Shown: positions 1 to 11,553, numbered from the stretch's first letter. The stretch is 64,000 bases of DNA from Pochonia chlamydosporia 170 (GCF_001653235.2 NW_019154052.1:124001-188000); one strand, 5' to 3'. The notes: generated by a model from the letters alone, not told the origin. Translations and numbers: made by a program.

Positions 1-1170
1 GTAAGACGCCTTAATCGAGGTATTTAGACCTTTGTCTGATGTCAATACTGTCGAGGCAGCAAATAAATACTGAGAGCAATTGCACCGCCTACTCTTACAG
101 TGAAGGGGGGTGGACAACTCCCCAGGCTAGTCAATTTGGCATGTGATAGTGCAGCAGGTTTGCTCACAACTAGAGAACTTTGTCAGACGTTTGTGATTGT
201 CCATGCAAGGGACTACACATACAAGCAGCCAAGTTGCACCAAGCATGCATGGATGGAGACCGCGAAAGTTTATCAATCTCCATGCTGATCCAGGCCAACT
301 CAAGCGAACCATCAATGAGACGGAACGTTATTGTAATCCACCTGGCTGGGAGACTACCTGGGTAAGGTTTTCGTTCCAAACGGCAGTGTTGCATCGCGGG
401 GCTGGCATGTGTTTGGGGCGTTTCGTAAACTTCTTGGCCATGTTTACCCACCTTGTCACTCGTAACCCGCAGCAACTCTAGTTCTCTCCCTGGCTGTTAG
501 TATGAACTCATGACTCAAACATGGCTCGGGAGGTCGGTAACTGTCAACCGCCGATAGGCAGCCAAACTCGCCTAAACCTCCACGGGTTTTGGCCGCCAGG
601 AGACATTACACCCCCGGACTCGGGTCGAATGTCAAATGTGGGGGATTGACGTGTTGTCAGAAGGATTGACTTGACATTGTTAAGCTCCAGGGTCCTCTGG
701 TCTTGGTACATTTTCCGCAATGCCACCGTCTTTGGGACCACCGGGGCAATACCTGACACTTCAGTGTCCACCGATGGGTTCTGTGGGTTCAGGAAGCGGA
801 CTGAACATGGAGTCGAATGACGATGTCTGGGGTGGTGTGTTCTCCCGACGCTCCGCATGAGAAGATACAAAAACAGTTGGCTTCGCCAGGCTGACTCCGT
901 GTTCCGTGATTCTCGTACATGTTTGGAGGACAGTATACCACGAAGCCCCAAATGACAGCAATACACTGAGCGACAGTCTTTAGCGCCTCATTACATTATA
1001 TCTAGCAGACTCCTTCTAGTCTGCGTTGTTGTTGTTCAACAGCTTCACAACTGTGAGTGCCTGGGCTGATGGTTTAGCACCCGTCACCAAGGCTTCACGT
1101 TTGTAACCAGCTTGATTGCCGCTGCATCACTGTCTTGTATCACCTTTTAAGAGCACCCAACTCGCCAAAC
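1..1170. other. Intergenic, no gene recognised
   Basis: Only short open frames occur on either strand, up to about 140 codons on the minus strand at 544-966. None has a recognisable domain, codon regularity or splice continuation. The last few hundred bases are presumably the promoter and 5' leader of the P450 gene that starts at 1171. No repeat or RNA gene was seen. Confidence 0.6.
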
Positions 1171-2886
1171 ATGCAAGTTACAGTTCTTGTCGGCATTGCC
1201 CTTGGGGCGGCCGTCATAGTCATGCTCATCAATAAGATTCAGTTGAGTCTTCGTCACAGAGCAATGGCCAAGCAGCTCGGCTGCAAACCTCCAGTGCAGG
1301 CGCCTTCAACTGAGCCCAGCGGCGTCGTCGCCATGTTCCGTGGGGCACAAGCTTCCAAGGAAAAGCGATTCCCTCAGTTTGTCCAGGAGCAGTTCGACAA
1401 GTTGAACGAGCGTGAGGGCCGACAAGTTGGCACTTCAACGCTGGTCACGCCATTTTTCAAGAAGATCATCTTCACCTCTGATCCTCAAAATATCCAGGCC
1501 ATGCTAGCACTGAAGTTCAAAGATTTCGGTTTGGGTGTGAACCGTACTGACAATTTCAGACCACTTCTCGGGAATGGCATTGTAAGTTCTTGCTTCTTTT
1601 GCTTGCTGAGACTCTTTGAGAGCGCAATGGACTCACTAGTTGATTTCTCCATAGTTCGCTGCCAACGGCAAGCAATGGGAACACTCTAGAGCCCTTCTCC
1701 GACCACAGTTTGTCCGAAGTCAAGTTAGCGATCTCGATCTTGAGGAAGCCCATGTCAAGAACATGATGACAGTACTCGACCGTAACCTCGGCCGCGATAA
1801 CTGGACTGGCACCGTGGACCTGCAAGTCTTGTTTTTCCGACTCACACTCGACTCTGCAACGGAATTCTTGTTTGGCGAAAGCGTCAATAGCCAGATCGAT
1901 CTTCAGACCGACATCACCAACAGCGGCAAGGACGACAACAGCTTTGCCTATGCGTTCGATCGCTCACAGTATATTCTGGCCATTGCTGCCCGGTTGGGTA
2001 ACAACTACTGGCTGATGCACACGCCTGAATTTCACCGAATGGTCGACAGAGTCCACAAGTTTGTCGACTATTTTGTGCAGAAGGCCATGAACAGCAACGA
2101 AAAGCAGAAATCGGACCACTACGTCTTCTTGCATGCTCTGTCCGAGCAGACGCAGGATCCTGCTGAGCTGCGATCACAACTCCTCAACATTCTTCTAGCC
2201 GGCCGTGATACGACCGCGTCACTCTTGGGCTGGTTCTTCCATACCCTGGCCGATAAGCGGTACGAGCACATTTATAAGAGACTCCGCCAGATTGTGGTTG
2301 ATGAGTTTGGTACCTACCAAAACCCTCGCGACATCACGTTTGAGAGAATGAAGAGCTGTCAATACTTGCAATGGTGCATCAACGAAGCTCTTAGACTATA
2401 CCCTGTTGTTCCCATGAACGTCCGCACAGCCCTGACTGATACCACTCTTCCCACGGGCGGTGGCCCCGATGGCCGGTCACCCATCTTCGTGCCAAAAGGC
2501 ACTGATGTCGGTTACTCGGTATGTTTTACCTTTTCTCCTACCTCAGTACCGTTTCTAAAAGGGCATTTCTTTTTGCTGACATCGTCTACTTGTAGGTATT
2601 CATCATGCATCGCCGAAAGGACCTGTGGGGCCAAGACTGCGAGATATTCAAGCCAGAGCGCTGGGAAACTCGAAAACCCGGCTGGGATTATCTCCCCTTC
2701 AATGGTGGACCTCGCATCTGTATCGGCCAGCAGTTTGCCCTCACCGAAATTGCCTACGTGTTGGTTCGCATGCTCCAACGGATTGATGCTCTTGATGGTT
2801 CTGCTGCTGGTCCTGTCAAGCACGGTTTGACTCTCACCAACTGCCCGGCTGATGGAGTGAAGCTTCGTCTTCACTTTGCCGAATAA
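1171..2886 (+). CDS. Cytochrome P450, CYP52-like (alkane/fatty-acid hydroxylase type)
   Basis: This is a heme-thiolate monooxygenase of the fungal CYP52 type. That family hydroxylates the terminal carbon of alkanes and fatty acids at the ER membrane. I read three exons: 1171-1581, 1655-2518 and 2596-2886. The two introns are 73 and 77 nt, GT-AG, both phase 0, giving about 521 residues, the normal family length. An N-terminal hydrophobic anchor spans roughly residues 2-20. The I-helix oxygen-binding motif AGRDTTA is at 319-325, an EALR K-helix motif follows, PERW is at about 445-448, and the heme loop FNGGPRICIG is at 460-469 with Cys467 as heme ligand. An upstream in-frame leucine-type codon extends the frame, but the ATG at 1171 gives the expected membrane anchor. 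It converges on the amidase gene with 177 nt between the stops. Substrate is inferred from family only. Confidence 0.93.
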
Positions 2887-3063
2887 ATAAGGTGAAAGCT
2901 GAGGGGAAAGGGGGGAAGTCACTAGATTGGAGACATGGACCTGGAAGCACAGGAACGGCCCTTCGTTGCAGAATCGGCCATAATGAGATATATGATGGTA
3001 GACTAATCTACTTGTAAACTAATGACAGTATGTACATAGGCTCTAGCGGTAGGGTGGTATGGT

Positions 3064-5181
3064 CTAATACAGAACATCCCCACCACTTACTATGCTTCTC
3101 CCAGTCTTGACGGTTGCCAATAACCCCGCTGCATGTAAATCCTGCACGAGCGAGAAGATCATCCCATCGCAACCTTTTGCGGCCATTATGTCAACAGTTG
3201 CGGGGAGTACCTCGACATGGTTTGTAATAGCTGAATGATACGGAACTTCTCCGATGGGAACCACCATGTCGGGCGCGCCACTGTAAACAGACAGACGGGA
3301 AGTGGAAAAGGGCATCGGCCGAGACGGGCCAGTCAAATACGTATCCCGATACTTTGATGCCGGTGTTCTGGGAACGTACACGAGGAGGTGTTTAGAGCAC
3401 GTCTCATGGCTCTTTGGCAGTTCCTCGTCGTTGAACCAGTCCATAAATTTGTTCTTTGCAGCCACCAGCTCCTCGATTGTGCTTAAATCACTGTCCCCAA
3501 AGCTCCATCTTTGTCGGGGACTTGGGTCAACATGAGGGAGTCTACCATCATGGCCATTTGCATATTCTGCATAGAACCTTTCACGTACAAGTTTGCCCTG
3601 TCCCTTTGCCGTAAGTAATTCATAAGTATTATTGAGCAAATCTGGCAAAAGTTGCTCGTCTGGCATCCCCAACCTCCACGACTGCTCCACATTATAGGCC
3701 CTTGTGTCAGCGGAAAGAAAATCGGTCAGGTTCTTCACAAACTTGGTCAACATTGCCTCGTACGGGGTTGATGAGGTGTTGGGAAATCCGACGGCCAAGA
3801 TGGAAGTAGGATATGCATTCCGGAAGGTGATGTTGTCCCGATATAGCGCCTTCGCTGCTGTAGCCCAGAGATGCGGATCTCTAGCAAGAAGACCGGCCGT
3901 ATCATATTCTGGTGCAAGTGGCATGACGCCGTCCATCAACACTAACCCGTGAGCTGAAGCAATCATAAGCCGGCTTATTCGTTTGCAAGAACTCGTTTAT
4001 ATTACTTACACGGTCTGTTTCCGTAGAGTCCCTGAACCTGACTCGGGCTCCTTATGCTGCCTCCTGTGTCAGAGCCGAGGGTTATGTCTAACCAAGAATA
4101 CGAGGCTTGTTATACTTGTCAGCAATGGGTGCAAGCGATGTTAGGGACTACACGGTAGCAGACCTTCTCCTGCAGCAGGACCTGTTGAGGACGACGACCC
4201 GTCCTGGTACCCATCTCCTCGTGGATTAAACGGGGCGTGATAGTCAACCCAGTCGGCAGTCGCAGTCTCTCCGTTGGCGAATTGACTAGTCTTCATTTTG
4301 CCTACGATCACAGCGCCTGCGCCAAGTAAGTTTTGCACTGCTTGAGCGTTCGCTCTGGCAGCCGGGTAATGACTGTACCAGGCACGGTTACCATTGGAAG
4401 TCTTCAAGCCTTTCAAGTCATAAATGTCTTTGATGCCAACACGCACACCGGCCAGCGGCTTCTCAGCAGTTGGTTTGAAGTACAAGCGGGACGGGACAGC
4501 CACAGCAAGAGATTGGCCGGGGATATTTGCCGGAAGGACTGCGAATACACCATTCCCGTCCGGAATGCAGGTCTCACTGAATGAACCTTGCGTATCGGCA
4601 TACAGCCGATATGCTTGGAAAAGGTGTCCTTTCGAGGACACAAAGTACGGGCCGTTGGGAAGGGAGGAGCTGACATTTCGAGCATGTGCTTCGACACAAC
4701 CCCTTAATTCTCTGTCACACACTTGGTTTTGGCCTCCAGTTGTATCCTGCACAAATACGCCTGTGGGTTAAATTAGCAGGCAGCTTTACTTGTGCTTGAG
4801 CTTTTACTCTTGTCTTCTTGCAGCCAGAGCGCCAAGGAGCAATCACCAAGTTATGAAGATAGACTCACTGTGAAGGAATGCATCTTGGAAAACATCATCG
4901 GCGCGAGAAAAGTTAGCGGCCAACCTTCTCAACTCATTTCCCTCTAATCTGCCCTCTCTGTTTGTGACAACTGTGATGGGCACAAGATTGAACTCGCTGG
5001 CGTTGGAGCTACTCGGTGGCAGCGCAATGACACCAACTGAACGAGGTGGCACATAATAATGTATTCCATTCAGCTTTAGTGTCAGGCCAGTAAATTGAAG
5101 CTGCTGCTCAGTTGCTGATGAGCCAGCCGACAATAATGCGGCCACCAAAATGAAAAGTTGCCAATATGGTATTTGCAGCAT
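3064..5181 (-). CDS. Secreted amidase-signature enzyme with Arp1-like N-terminal region
   Basis: Amidase-signature hydrolases cleave amide bonds using a Ser-cisSer-Lys triad. I read four exons on the minus strand: 5181-4869, 4760-4164, 4105-4010 and 3953-3064, giving about 631 residues. The ATG at 5181 starts a clear signal peptide ([20 protein letters not shown]). Catalytic Lys215 lies in GVRVGIKD. The cis-Ser lies in the [12 protein letters not shown] run at about 291-301, and the nucleophile Ser320 is in [10 protein letters not shown]. That last motif exists only after splicing exon 2 to exon 3, which supports the small 58-nt intron, although its donor (GTCTGC) is weak. The about 190 residues before the amidase domain resemble the N-terminal domain that fungal annotations associate with Arp1-like amidases; this link is from memory. 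Substrate unknown. It is divergent from the oxidase gene at 6071, and both products look secreted. Confidence 0.9.
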
Positions 5182-6070
5182 GTTTGTCTGTACTAGTGAA
5201 TGCCAGTCAGTATAAGGGCCATAAAACGTGTCTACCAAAACACAAAAGGGGTCGCAAATCACACCATGAGTTTGGAGATTTCTACATGATTTTCCATTGA
5301 GGCACATATAACCATTTCCATTAGAAGACTTCACTCACATTTGTTTAAACGCCATTCTTCGTCGCCTAGCTGCACTGGATACTGGCGGATCAAGAGCTCC
5401 ACAGAGCTGAGGACCCTGAGAGACAGATGCACCCTGATGTTCTGCAGATCCTTGGAAATAGATTACGCATGGTGAAAGAGGATTAGACAACCTTAATACT
5501 ATAAACTCGTTGTTGGGAGATAAGCAACTTCCGAAGCCCTTCTGAAAGCGAGACTGGGATGCCAAATCGGGATTCTTGGCTGTGGGTAGTAACAATGTGA
5601 TTGGTGTGAGAATATACATCGAGGTTTTCAGAAAAGGTTTTATTCTGGAAAAGTAAAGTCTTCTTGGCATAGGGACTTGGCTGAGAGAAAATGCCTTTCT
5701 TACTTCTCCCAACCGTCTATATTATGTACAAGTGGAAATAGGTTGATGAGATGAGGTAACTAGCCATTCTTGCAACAGATCACCCTATTCCTCCAGTTCG
5801 ATCGCGCTGTGTCCACAATGTGACCATCAAGGTGCGTCTGATTCAAAATTGGGAGCAACTAGGCCGCACAAGAGATTTGCATTCTCGTCACCAATAGCAA
5901 TCATGGCCTGGCCAAATGACACGGTGAACATGTAAGGGTCGGCTGTCGTAGACAGACGCCAAATATAAAAATAGACGGCAGGCGCCAAAATCACCATCTT
6001 TACTCAAGACCAACAGAAATCACACGCAACTCAGATATATTGCTCTGTTTTGGCGATCAGCATACGCAAG
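5182..6070. promoter_or_regulatory. Divergent intergenic promoter region
   Basis: This 889-nt stretch separates the start codons of the minus-strand amidase and the plus-strand amino-acid oxidase, so it must hold both promoters. A TATA-like element (TATAAAAA) lies at 5964-5971, about 100 nt before the oxidase ATG. A 125-codon minus-strand open frame at 5335-5712 shows no domain and is not called. Confidence 0.6.
5964..5971 (+). promoter_or_regulatory. TATA-like box upstream of amino-acid oxidase gene
   Basis: TATAAAAA about 100 nt upstream of the ATG at 6071, a spacing normal for a fungal TATA promoter with a short leader. Confidence 0.45.
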
Positions 6071-7858
6071 ATGTTGCCACATATGTCCCGGGTTGGGCAA
6101 TTGGCCGCAAGTCTGGGCCTGATGGCTCTTCCGCCGGTCCTCGGACATCCCGCCAACCAACATTCTACAAATACTTCATCCTACGGGCCCGTTCTGTTAG
6201 AAAACTTTGATGCCATTGGGGCCTGGTTTGACGGCGTGGCAGCAATCAACGGAACCTCTATTGCTCGTCGACCAAACGCCACAATTGCCATAGTTGGTGG
6301 TGGCATCTCTGGTCTCGCCACAGGGTTGATGCTTGATAGCATTGGCGTTCACAACTGGGAGATCATTGAGGCATCTGATCGAATTGGCGGTCGATTCAGG
6401 ACGAAATATGTTGGTGGCACTCAGGAATGGGCAGAAATGGGACCCATGAGACTGCCCTATTCGATCAAATATAAAAGCGACAATACAACCCATGAATACA
6501 CCGATCACCGAATGACTTTTCAGTTAGCGGAGTGGCTAAATGACCTTAATAAGAACGATAGCAAGTGGCAAGTCAACTTCATCCCCTGGTTGCAGCACCA
6601 CCCCAATGAGCTTCTGGCCAGAGGAACCGGCCGCCATCCCGATGGAAGAATTCCAACTCGAGGTGAAGTCGCCGCAAATCCCAAGCTGGCAGTCCCTCCC
6701 CCCATGACAAATGCAGAATACAATCGCACTAAGAGCTCAATGAATGGCATACTCAAGAATGAGACTCGCCTGCGAGAAATTCAGAGTGATATATGGCGCG
6801 CGCATGAGAAGGCAATGAAACAGAATCTGGACGATTGGAGCGAGCAAGCCATGATGCGACACGTATTTAGGGCTAGCGAAAACGTGACGGATGCGATTGC
6901 TACAGATACCGACTACGAGGTATTTTGGGATGAAATGGTGCACAATTCAAACTTGGCACAGGACGGCGGGAAAAGTGCGCTGGGAGAGACGGAATGGAAG
7001 TGCGTCGAGGGAGGGTTTAACAGGTTATCCGATGCCTTCACACCCCATTTGAAGGGGAGGGTGACGTTCAATCGCAAGGTCAGAAAGTTGGAGCCTGTAA
7101 AGGACGGTAATGGTGGACTTCGGACTCGACTGTCGTGGTATCCCAGCGTGACGAACCGCACGGATGAATCCAAGGACTACGACTACACCATTATGACGCT
7201 GCCCTTTACCATGACACGACTCATGGACCTCCCCAAGTTTTCATCGACGCTGAGTAGGGCCATGGGTGAACACGGGCTACGGTTTAAATCAGCGTGTAAG
7301 GTGGCGTTGCTGTTCAAGGAGCGGTTCTGGGAGAAAGGCGAACGGCCCATCTTCGGCGGGTATTCTCAACCGGAGAGTGCTGCCGTGGGAGCTCTCTATT
7401 ACCCAAGTTATGGATTGAACGAGAGTCGACCGGGACTCATCACCCAGTACCGTGGAGGGGATTGGAGCGATCGGTTTGTCAGTCTCTCGGATGAGGAGTA
7501 TGTCGGCATGGTGCTAGACGCAACCATCAGCTTGCACGGCGAAGAAGCGCGGCGACTGTACACGGGAAAGTACGAGAAGCTCTGTTGGTTACAGGACGAG
7601 CATTCTGCGACATCGTGGTGTCGGCCGAGTGTCGAGCAGCACAGGCTGTACATCCCGTCATATCATCGGACAGAACACAAGACGATATTTATTGGAGAGC
7701 ACACGGCCCCAACGCATGCGTGGATAAGCTCGTCGTTGCATTCGGCGGTGAGGGGATCGGTGCAATTGCTGTTGGAGTTGGGTATGGTGAACGAGGCAAA
7801 GGAGTTGAACAGGAAGTGGATGGGAAGATGGATTGGCCAGGAAAGAGAAGGCAGATGA
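6071..7858 (+). CDS. Secreted flavin L-amino-acid oxidase / amine oxidase
   Basis: This FAD-dependent amine-oxidase family protein probably oxidises L-amino acids to keto acids, ammonia and hydrogen peroxide outside the cell. The gene is intronless. The frame opens earlier at 6050 but only with TTG; the first ATG is 6071, giving 595 residues. The N-terminus is a signal peptide ending near residue 25, followed by a Ser/Thr/Asn-rich stretch. The dinucleotide-binding motif IVGGGISG is at about 74-81, followed by an acidic residue after strand 2 (EIIEASDRIGGR), the classic FAD Rossmann pattern. The GAMRLP-type motif appears as MGPMRLP, characteristic of L-amino-acid oxidases. The C-terminal EHTAPTHAWI segment fits the second FAD-contact motif. 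Several N-glycosylation sequons are present. It shares a divergent promoter with the secreted amidase, so a shared nitrogen-scavenging role is plausible but inferred. Confidence 0.92.
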   Translation: MLPHMSRVGQLAASLGLMALPPVLGHPANQHSTNTSSYGPVLLENFDAIGAWFDGVAAINGTSIARRPNATIAIVGGGISGLATGLMLDSIGVHNWEIIEASDRIGGRFRTKYVGGTQEWAEMGPMRLPYSIKYKSDNTTHEYTDHRMTFQLAEWLNDLNKNDSKWQVNFIPWLQHHPNELLARGTGRHPDGRIPTRGEVAANPKLAVPPPMTNAEYNRTKSSMNGILKNETRLREIQSDIWRAHEKAMKQNLDDWSEQAMMRHVFRASENVTDAIATDTDYEVFWDEMVHNSNLAQDGGKSALGETEWKCVEGGFNRLSDAFTPHLKGRVTFNRKVRKLEPVKDGNGGLRTRLSWYPSVTNRTDESKDYDYTIMTLPFTMTRLMDLPKFSSTLSRAMGEHGLRFKSACKVALLFKERFWEKGERPIFGGYSQPESAAVGALYYPSYGLNESRPGLITQYRGGDWSDRFVSLSDEEYVGMVLDATISLHGEEARRLYTGKYEKLCWLQDEHSATSWCRPSVEQHRLYIPSYHRTEHKTIFIGEHTAPTHAWISSSLHSAVRGSVQLLLELGMVNEAKELNRKWMGRWIGQEREGR

Positions 7859-8220
7859 AGACGGGAAGCGAGTACTCGTTGAGTCGAGGTTTGGTGGACG
7901 CTTGGCTTGTCATGCCCTACCATCAAATGTTTCCTGCATGTGTCAACCTTGACGTGTCTGGGGTCATTGTGGGGAACATCAAAACACCATTGACGTCAAT
8001 TTCTAGGAGCACAAGACGCGACAAAGGGGCCAAGAATGGCACATTCTGGCGAGTAGTGCTTCAGCAAAAAAAGTAATTGAGAATGGCCGGTTTTCTCCCT
8101 ATGTACCCACGTAGTTGACAGCCTTGCTTTACAACGTACCTGGTAGATAAAGACTGTGGATGCGGACAGAACCGTCAATCCTGGCATAGCGAAATATTGA
8201 AGCGGGTTGCAGCCGCTAGG

Positions 8221-8243
8221 TGATGATGATGATGATGATGATG
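8221..8243. repeat. (TGA)n trinucleotide microsatellite
   Basis: About seven to eight perfect TGA units in a row, in non-coding sequence. Confidence 0.95.
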
Positions 8244-8309
8244 GTCCATGATCTTTTCATGCCGCCGAATTTACCTTCAACGTTTCAACCTGCTCTTTCT
8301 GCCGACTAA

Positions 8310-8450
8310 TTTCCATTCCTCCATTCCTTTCCTTCCTCTCTTACTCTTTGCCTTCCCCCTCTCTCTTCCTCTGCTCCTCCCATCCTTCCTTCCCTCAATG
8401 TACCTTTATTCCCCTCTTCCTTTCAGATGTAGTCGGAGTTTTTTTTTTTT
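8310..8450. repeat. Pyrimidine-rich tract ending in T12
   Basis: The plus strand is strongly biased to C and T across 8310-8425, then ends in a run of twelve T at 8439-8450. Low-complexity sequence; open frames here are artefacts of that bias. Confidence 0.85.
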
Positions 8451-10415
8451 GTTATGATTCCTTAGGAACCCTCCCGTTAGCCGCTTGTTGCGAGCTTCAG
8501 TGTTGCGCCTGTGGCCAGCCTCGTCCTCTTTAATATCTGGTTTTGAGGTTGTCCTCAATGTCACCAGACTTCATTCATGCCCCATGCCCCAGCTGCACGG
8601 AGTATCTACAGTGCATTGCGGAGTACTTGGTGCAGAGGATGCATCTGCTTTGACTCCAGATGTCCCTGCTATTAACCAATTAGATGCTTAGCGTCACCTT
8701 CATCATTTTAAGTATTGGATAACCTGTAAGGCGATTGTCGCACTATGACTTGTCGAAGTCTGTGTGACGGCGACTTGATTCATGTTCCGAACTACAGGAA
8801 ACCTGACTATAAACACAGTCAGATTCACCGAGTAAATGGAAGGACCCAATTCAAATGAAGATGTATAATCTACGCAATTTGCCAAGAGCGGTACATAAGT
8901 ATTTAGCAACACAGCATACAGAAGAGCAATTCCCTGGTACGGCAGTTTTGGTCAGATGGTTGGAGTGCAGGGTAGCTCTTGGCAACTGAAAGGGCATTGA
9001 GATGAAGAACAGAGGCACGTTGTTGGGATGAAAGTGAAAGGCTGGCAGTATTGTGGCGTTAAAGTGCCTGGCGCCATTGAGATGCTTCGACTAAGCATAA
9101 TGTCAACCAGACGCCATTGTCGTAACACACAGTTCATCCATGTCGTTCATCTCGTCGCGTATCGTCTGGGGCGAGTTCTCCGCACCTGGCCGTTTGTGTT
9201 TCACGCAGGCCAGACATCATCAGCGGAACACTCCGAACCTGTCTCGTCTTAGCTGCCAAGGTAGGCAAGTCGAGACGCGATGACTAGATGAGCCTTGTGT
9301 GCCATTTCGCCAGCCCTTCATTATGACACCTGGTCCCTTCAATGTTGTCTTGTCGACAGGTCGAGTTGGTTGCTCACGACTGGCTGTTCTCATGTGAGCA
9401 GAGTCGATTTTAACGCCCCAGCGCATCAGGCCGCAATTGCCTTTGCCTCTTCGTCGCGGGCCACCTGGTCGCTCTCAATCTAAATGAAATGACCTCAGTG
9501 CCGCCTATGCACCCATACGATCTGGTCAATTGGGGTTTGCGCTGCATCTCCACCGCAGATTTGCTCCATTCCCCCTCCAGATGGGACCAGCCTCGCGACA
9601 TGGACGATTCACGCCACAAAATGTTGACAGAGGCGCGTAGCGAGGTCGGGCAGCCAGGAGCCAGGCAGTAGGTACGGAGTATGTATGGCGCACAGCAATG
9701 ACTCTGGGAAGATGATTGGGAAAAACCCACGCATTGTTCGTTTCTCTCGTCAATTTGAGGGCTTGTTTGAGAGCTTGGGATGAAAAACGACATTCGACTG
9801 CTCAAGTGTGGAGAAGAAACATTGAAATGATCCCGCATGCATCTTTCACAAACTGGCACTCGAGCCGAACCAACGCCGTGGACCTGACCTTGACGGGTCC
9901 CTCGAACGTTGATTGGCTCGTTTGACAGAGTTCTTTTGCCTGTCGACCGCACCATCCACCTTCAATTGGCGATCTTACTGCTTCCAGCAATACTTGACCA
10001 ATCTCTTGCATGAGCCATTGCAGCTAGTGGACATGGATGGTCAATTCCGTTGGCCTTGGCACGAAATTGCGCTGCTCTCCTCCACAGACCAGGTCATGTT
10101 TGTACGAGGAGAGTAAGTATGCACGCGATATTACTACTGTTGTGGTACTCTGTTGGTTAAATTGCATTGGTGCTGCTCCTCCGCTGTTGACATTCCGATC
10201 TAGTTGAGTCCCCTCAATCGGTTGACCGACTGCTTGCTGCCTTTGTTCCAGCTTGAGCCTTCACTCGACCTTCCTGGACACCAGACTGTCACATTCTCAT
10301 CACAGTCAAGGCTCAACGAGGTGGAGAAGAACGAATTGACGGCTTGACTGCCCCTCGCACGCCTCTCCTCAAGCAGCATCACCATAAGCATCATCGCCCA
10401 TTCATTGTCGCCGCA

Positions 10416-11498
10416 ATGCGAACCACCTGGGCAGCCTTCGGCCTTGCAGCCATCGCGGGCTTCGTTGACGCTGCACCAACCGACAAAAACACCAAATGCC
10501 CTGCTGGTCCTCGTCTGGCTCACTGGCCTCCCAAAGCCGCCAAGGCGCTCAACGATATGATTGCGCGCAATGCTCACAAGGGCCGCTATGCTGTCTTCGA
10601 CATGGACAACACCAGCTACCGCTTCGACCTGGAGGAGTCTCTGCTGCCCTTCCTCGAGGCCAAAGGTGTCTTGACTCGCAAAAACCTTGACCCGTCGCTC
10701 AAGGTTGTTCCCTTTAAAGACACTGCGTCTTTCACCGAGAGCTTGTACAGCTACTACCTCCGACTGTGCGAGATCGACGATGCTGTCTGCTATCCTTTTG
10801 CCGCCCAGGTATTCAGCGGCGTGCCACTTCGAGAGCTCAAAACCTACGTTGACGAGCTCATGGCCCTAAACGACACCATTCCCGTGCAGTACTACGAGGC
10901 AGGCGTCCTAACTAATTCTACCGTTAGCCCGCCCAAGATTTTCCGTGGCCAGGTCGAGCTGTATAATAGGCTCATGGCAAATGGCATTGAAGTCTATGTT
11001 GTCAGTGCTGCTTCTGAGGAGCTGGTTCGGATGGTCGCTTCTGATCCCAAGTATGGATATAATGTTAAGCCTCAAAACGTCATTGGCGTCACTCTACTGA
11101 TGAAGGACCTCAAGTCCGGAAATGTCACATCTGCACGAAAGCAGATCAAGGAGGGTGATTATAATGAGAAGAACAATCTTGACTTGGTCATGACTCCCTT
11201 CCTCTGGACTCCGGCAACATGGAAGGAAGGCAAGTGGGCGGCAATCCTAGCCTACATTGATCCCTGGAACCGTCCCATCTTGGCTGGTGGTGACACTCCC
11301 GATAGCGATGGTCCCATGCAATTCCAGGGCGTCGATGTTGGACGGGGCGGCATTCACCTTTGGGTCAACCGCAAGGACAAGTACATGCAGCAGATAAACA
11401 AAATGATGACGGACTTTGCGGCGGCCCAGAAGCGGGAGGGTTTGCCTGTGTGGGCGGACAAGAATTGGGTCATTGTCAAGCCTGATGACATTTTGTAA
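10416..11498 (+). CDS. Secreted HAD-superfamily phosphatase, phosphorylcholine-phosphatase-like
   Basis: This intronless gene encodes 360 residues. I chose the ATG at 10416 because it begins a good signal peptide (MRTTWAAFGLAAIAGFVDAA). The frame opens 24 codons earlier, but that extension is His-rich and would bury the signal. HAD motif I is FDMDNT with Asp62 and Asp64, followed by YRFDLEESLLPFLE. Motif II is the VVSAAS segment, and motif III is the LAGGDTPDSDGPMQF segment near residue 290. The extended motif I and the long insertions resemble bacterial periplasmic phosphorylcholine phosphatases more than small intracellular HAD enzymes. The expected role is removal of phosphate from a small extracellular phosphomonoester. 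The exact substrate is not shown by sequence. Confidence 0.85.
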   Translation: MRTTWAAFGLAAIAGFVDAAPTDKNTKCPAGPRLAHWPPKAAKALNDMIARNAHKGRYAVFDMDNTSYRFDLEESLLPFLEAKGVLTRKNLDPSLKVVPFKDTASFTESLYSYYLRLCEIDDAVCYPFAAQVFSGVPLRELKTYVDELMALNDTIPVQYYEAGVLTNSTVSPPKIFRGQVELYNRLMANGIEVYVVSAASEELVRMVASDPKYGYNVKPQNVIGVTLLMKDLKSGNVTSARKQIKEGDYNEKNNLDLVMTPFLWTPATWKEGKWAAILAYIDPWNRPILAGGDTPDSDGPMQFQGVDVGRGGIHLWVNRKDKYMQQINKMMTDFAAAQKREGLPVWADKNWVIVKPDDIL

Positions 11499-11553
11499 GT
11501 TGACAAAGTGTCGGCAGTGTCCTACGCCACGCGCACATGTGTGTATAGAGTAG

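Larger units (their letters stand above)
7859..10415. other. Long intergenic region, no gene recognised
   Basis: There are many short open frames, the longest about 180 codons on the minus strand at 9410-9955. None has a recognisable domain or spliced continuation. Simple sequence is concentrated at 8220-8450 and listed separately. The 3' end presumably contains the promoter of the HAD phosphatase gene. An unrecognised non-coding RNA cannot be excluded. Confidence 0.55.

Noticed and set aside
544..966. 140-codon open frame on the minus strand near the left edge
   Set aside because: No recognisable family and amino-acid composition unlike a folded protein.
5335..5712. 125-codon minus-strand frame upstream of the amidase
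   Set aside because: Could have been a 5' exon, but the amidase ATG at 5181 already starts a clean signal peptide; no domain in the frame.
7585..8076. Open frame overlapping the end of the amino-acid oxidase gene
   Set aside because: It is a different-frame shadow of the oxidase coding sequence and has no independent support.
9410..9955. 181-codon open frame on the minus strand
   Set aside because: No domain, no signal peptide, irregular composition and no splice partner; long frames like this occur by chance in a 2.5 kb GC-balanced spacer.
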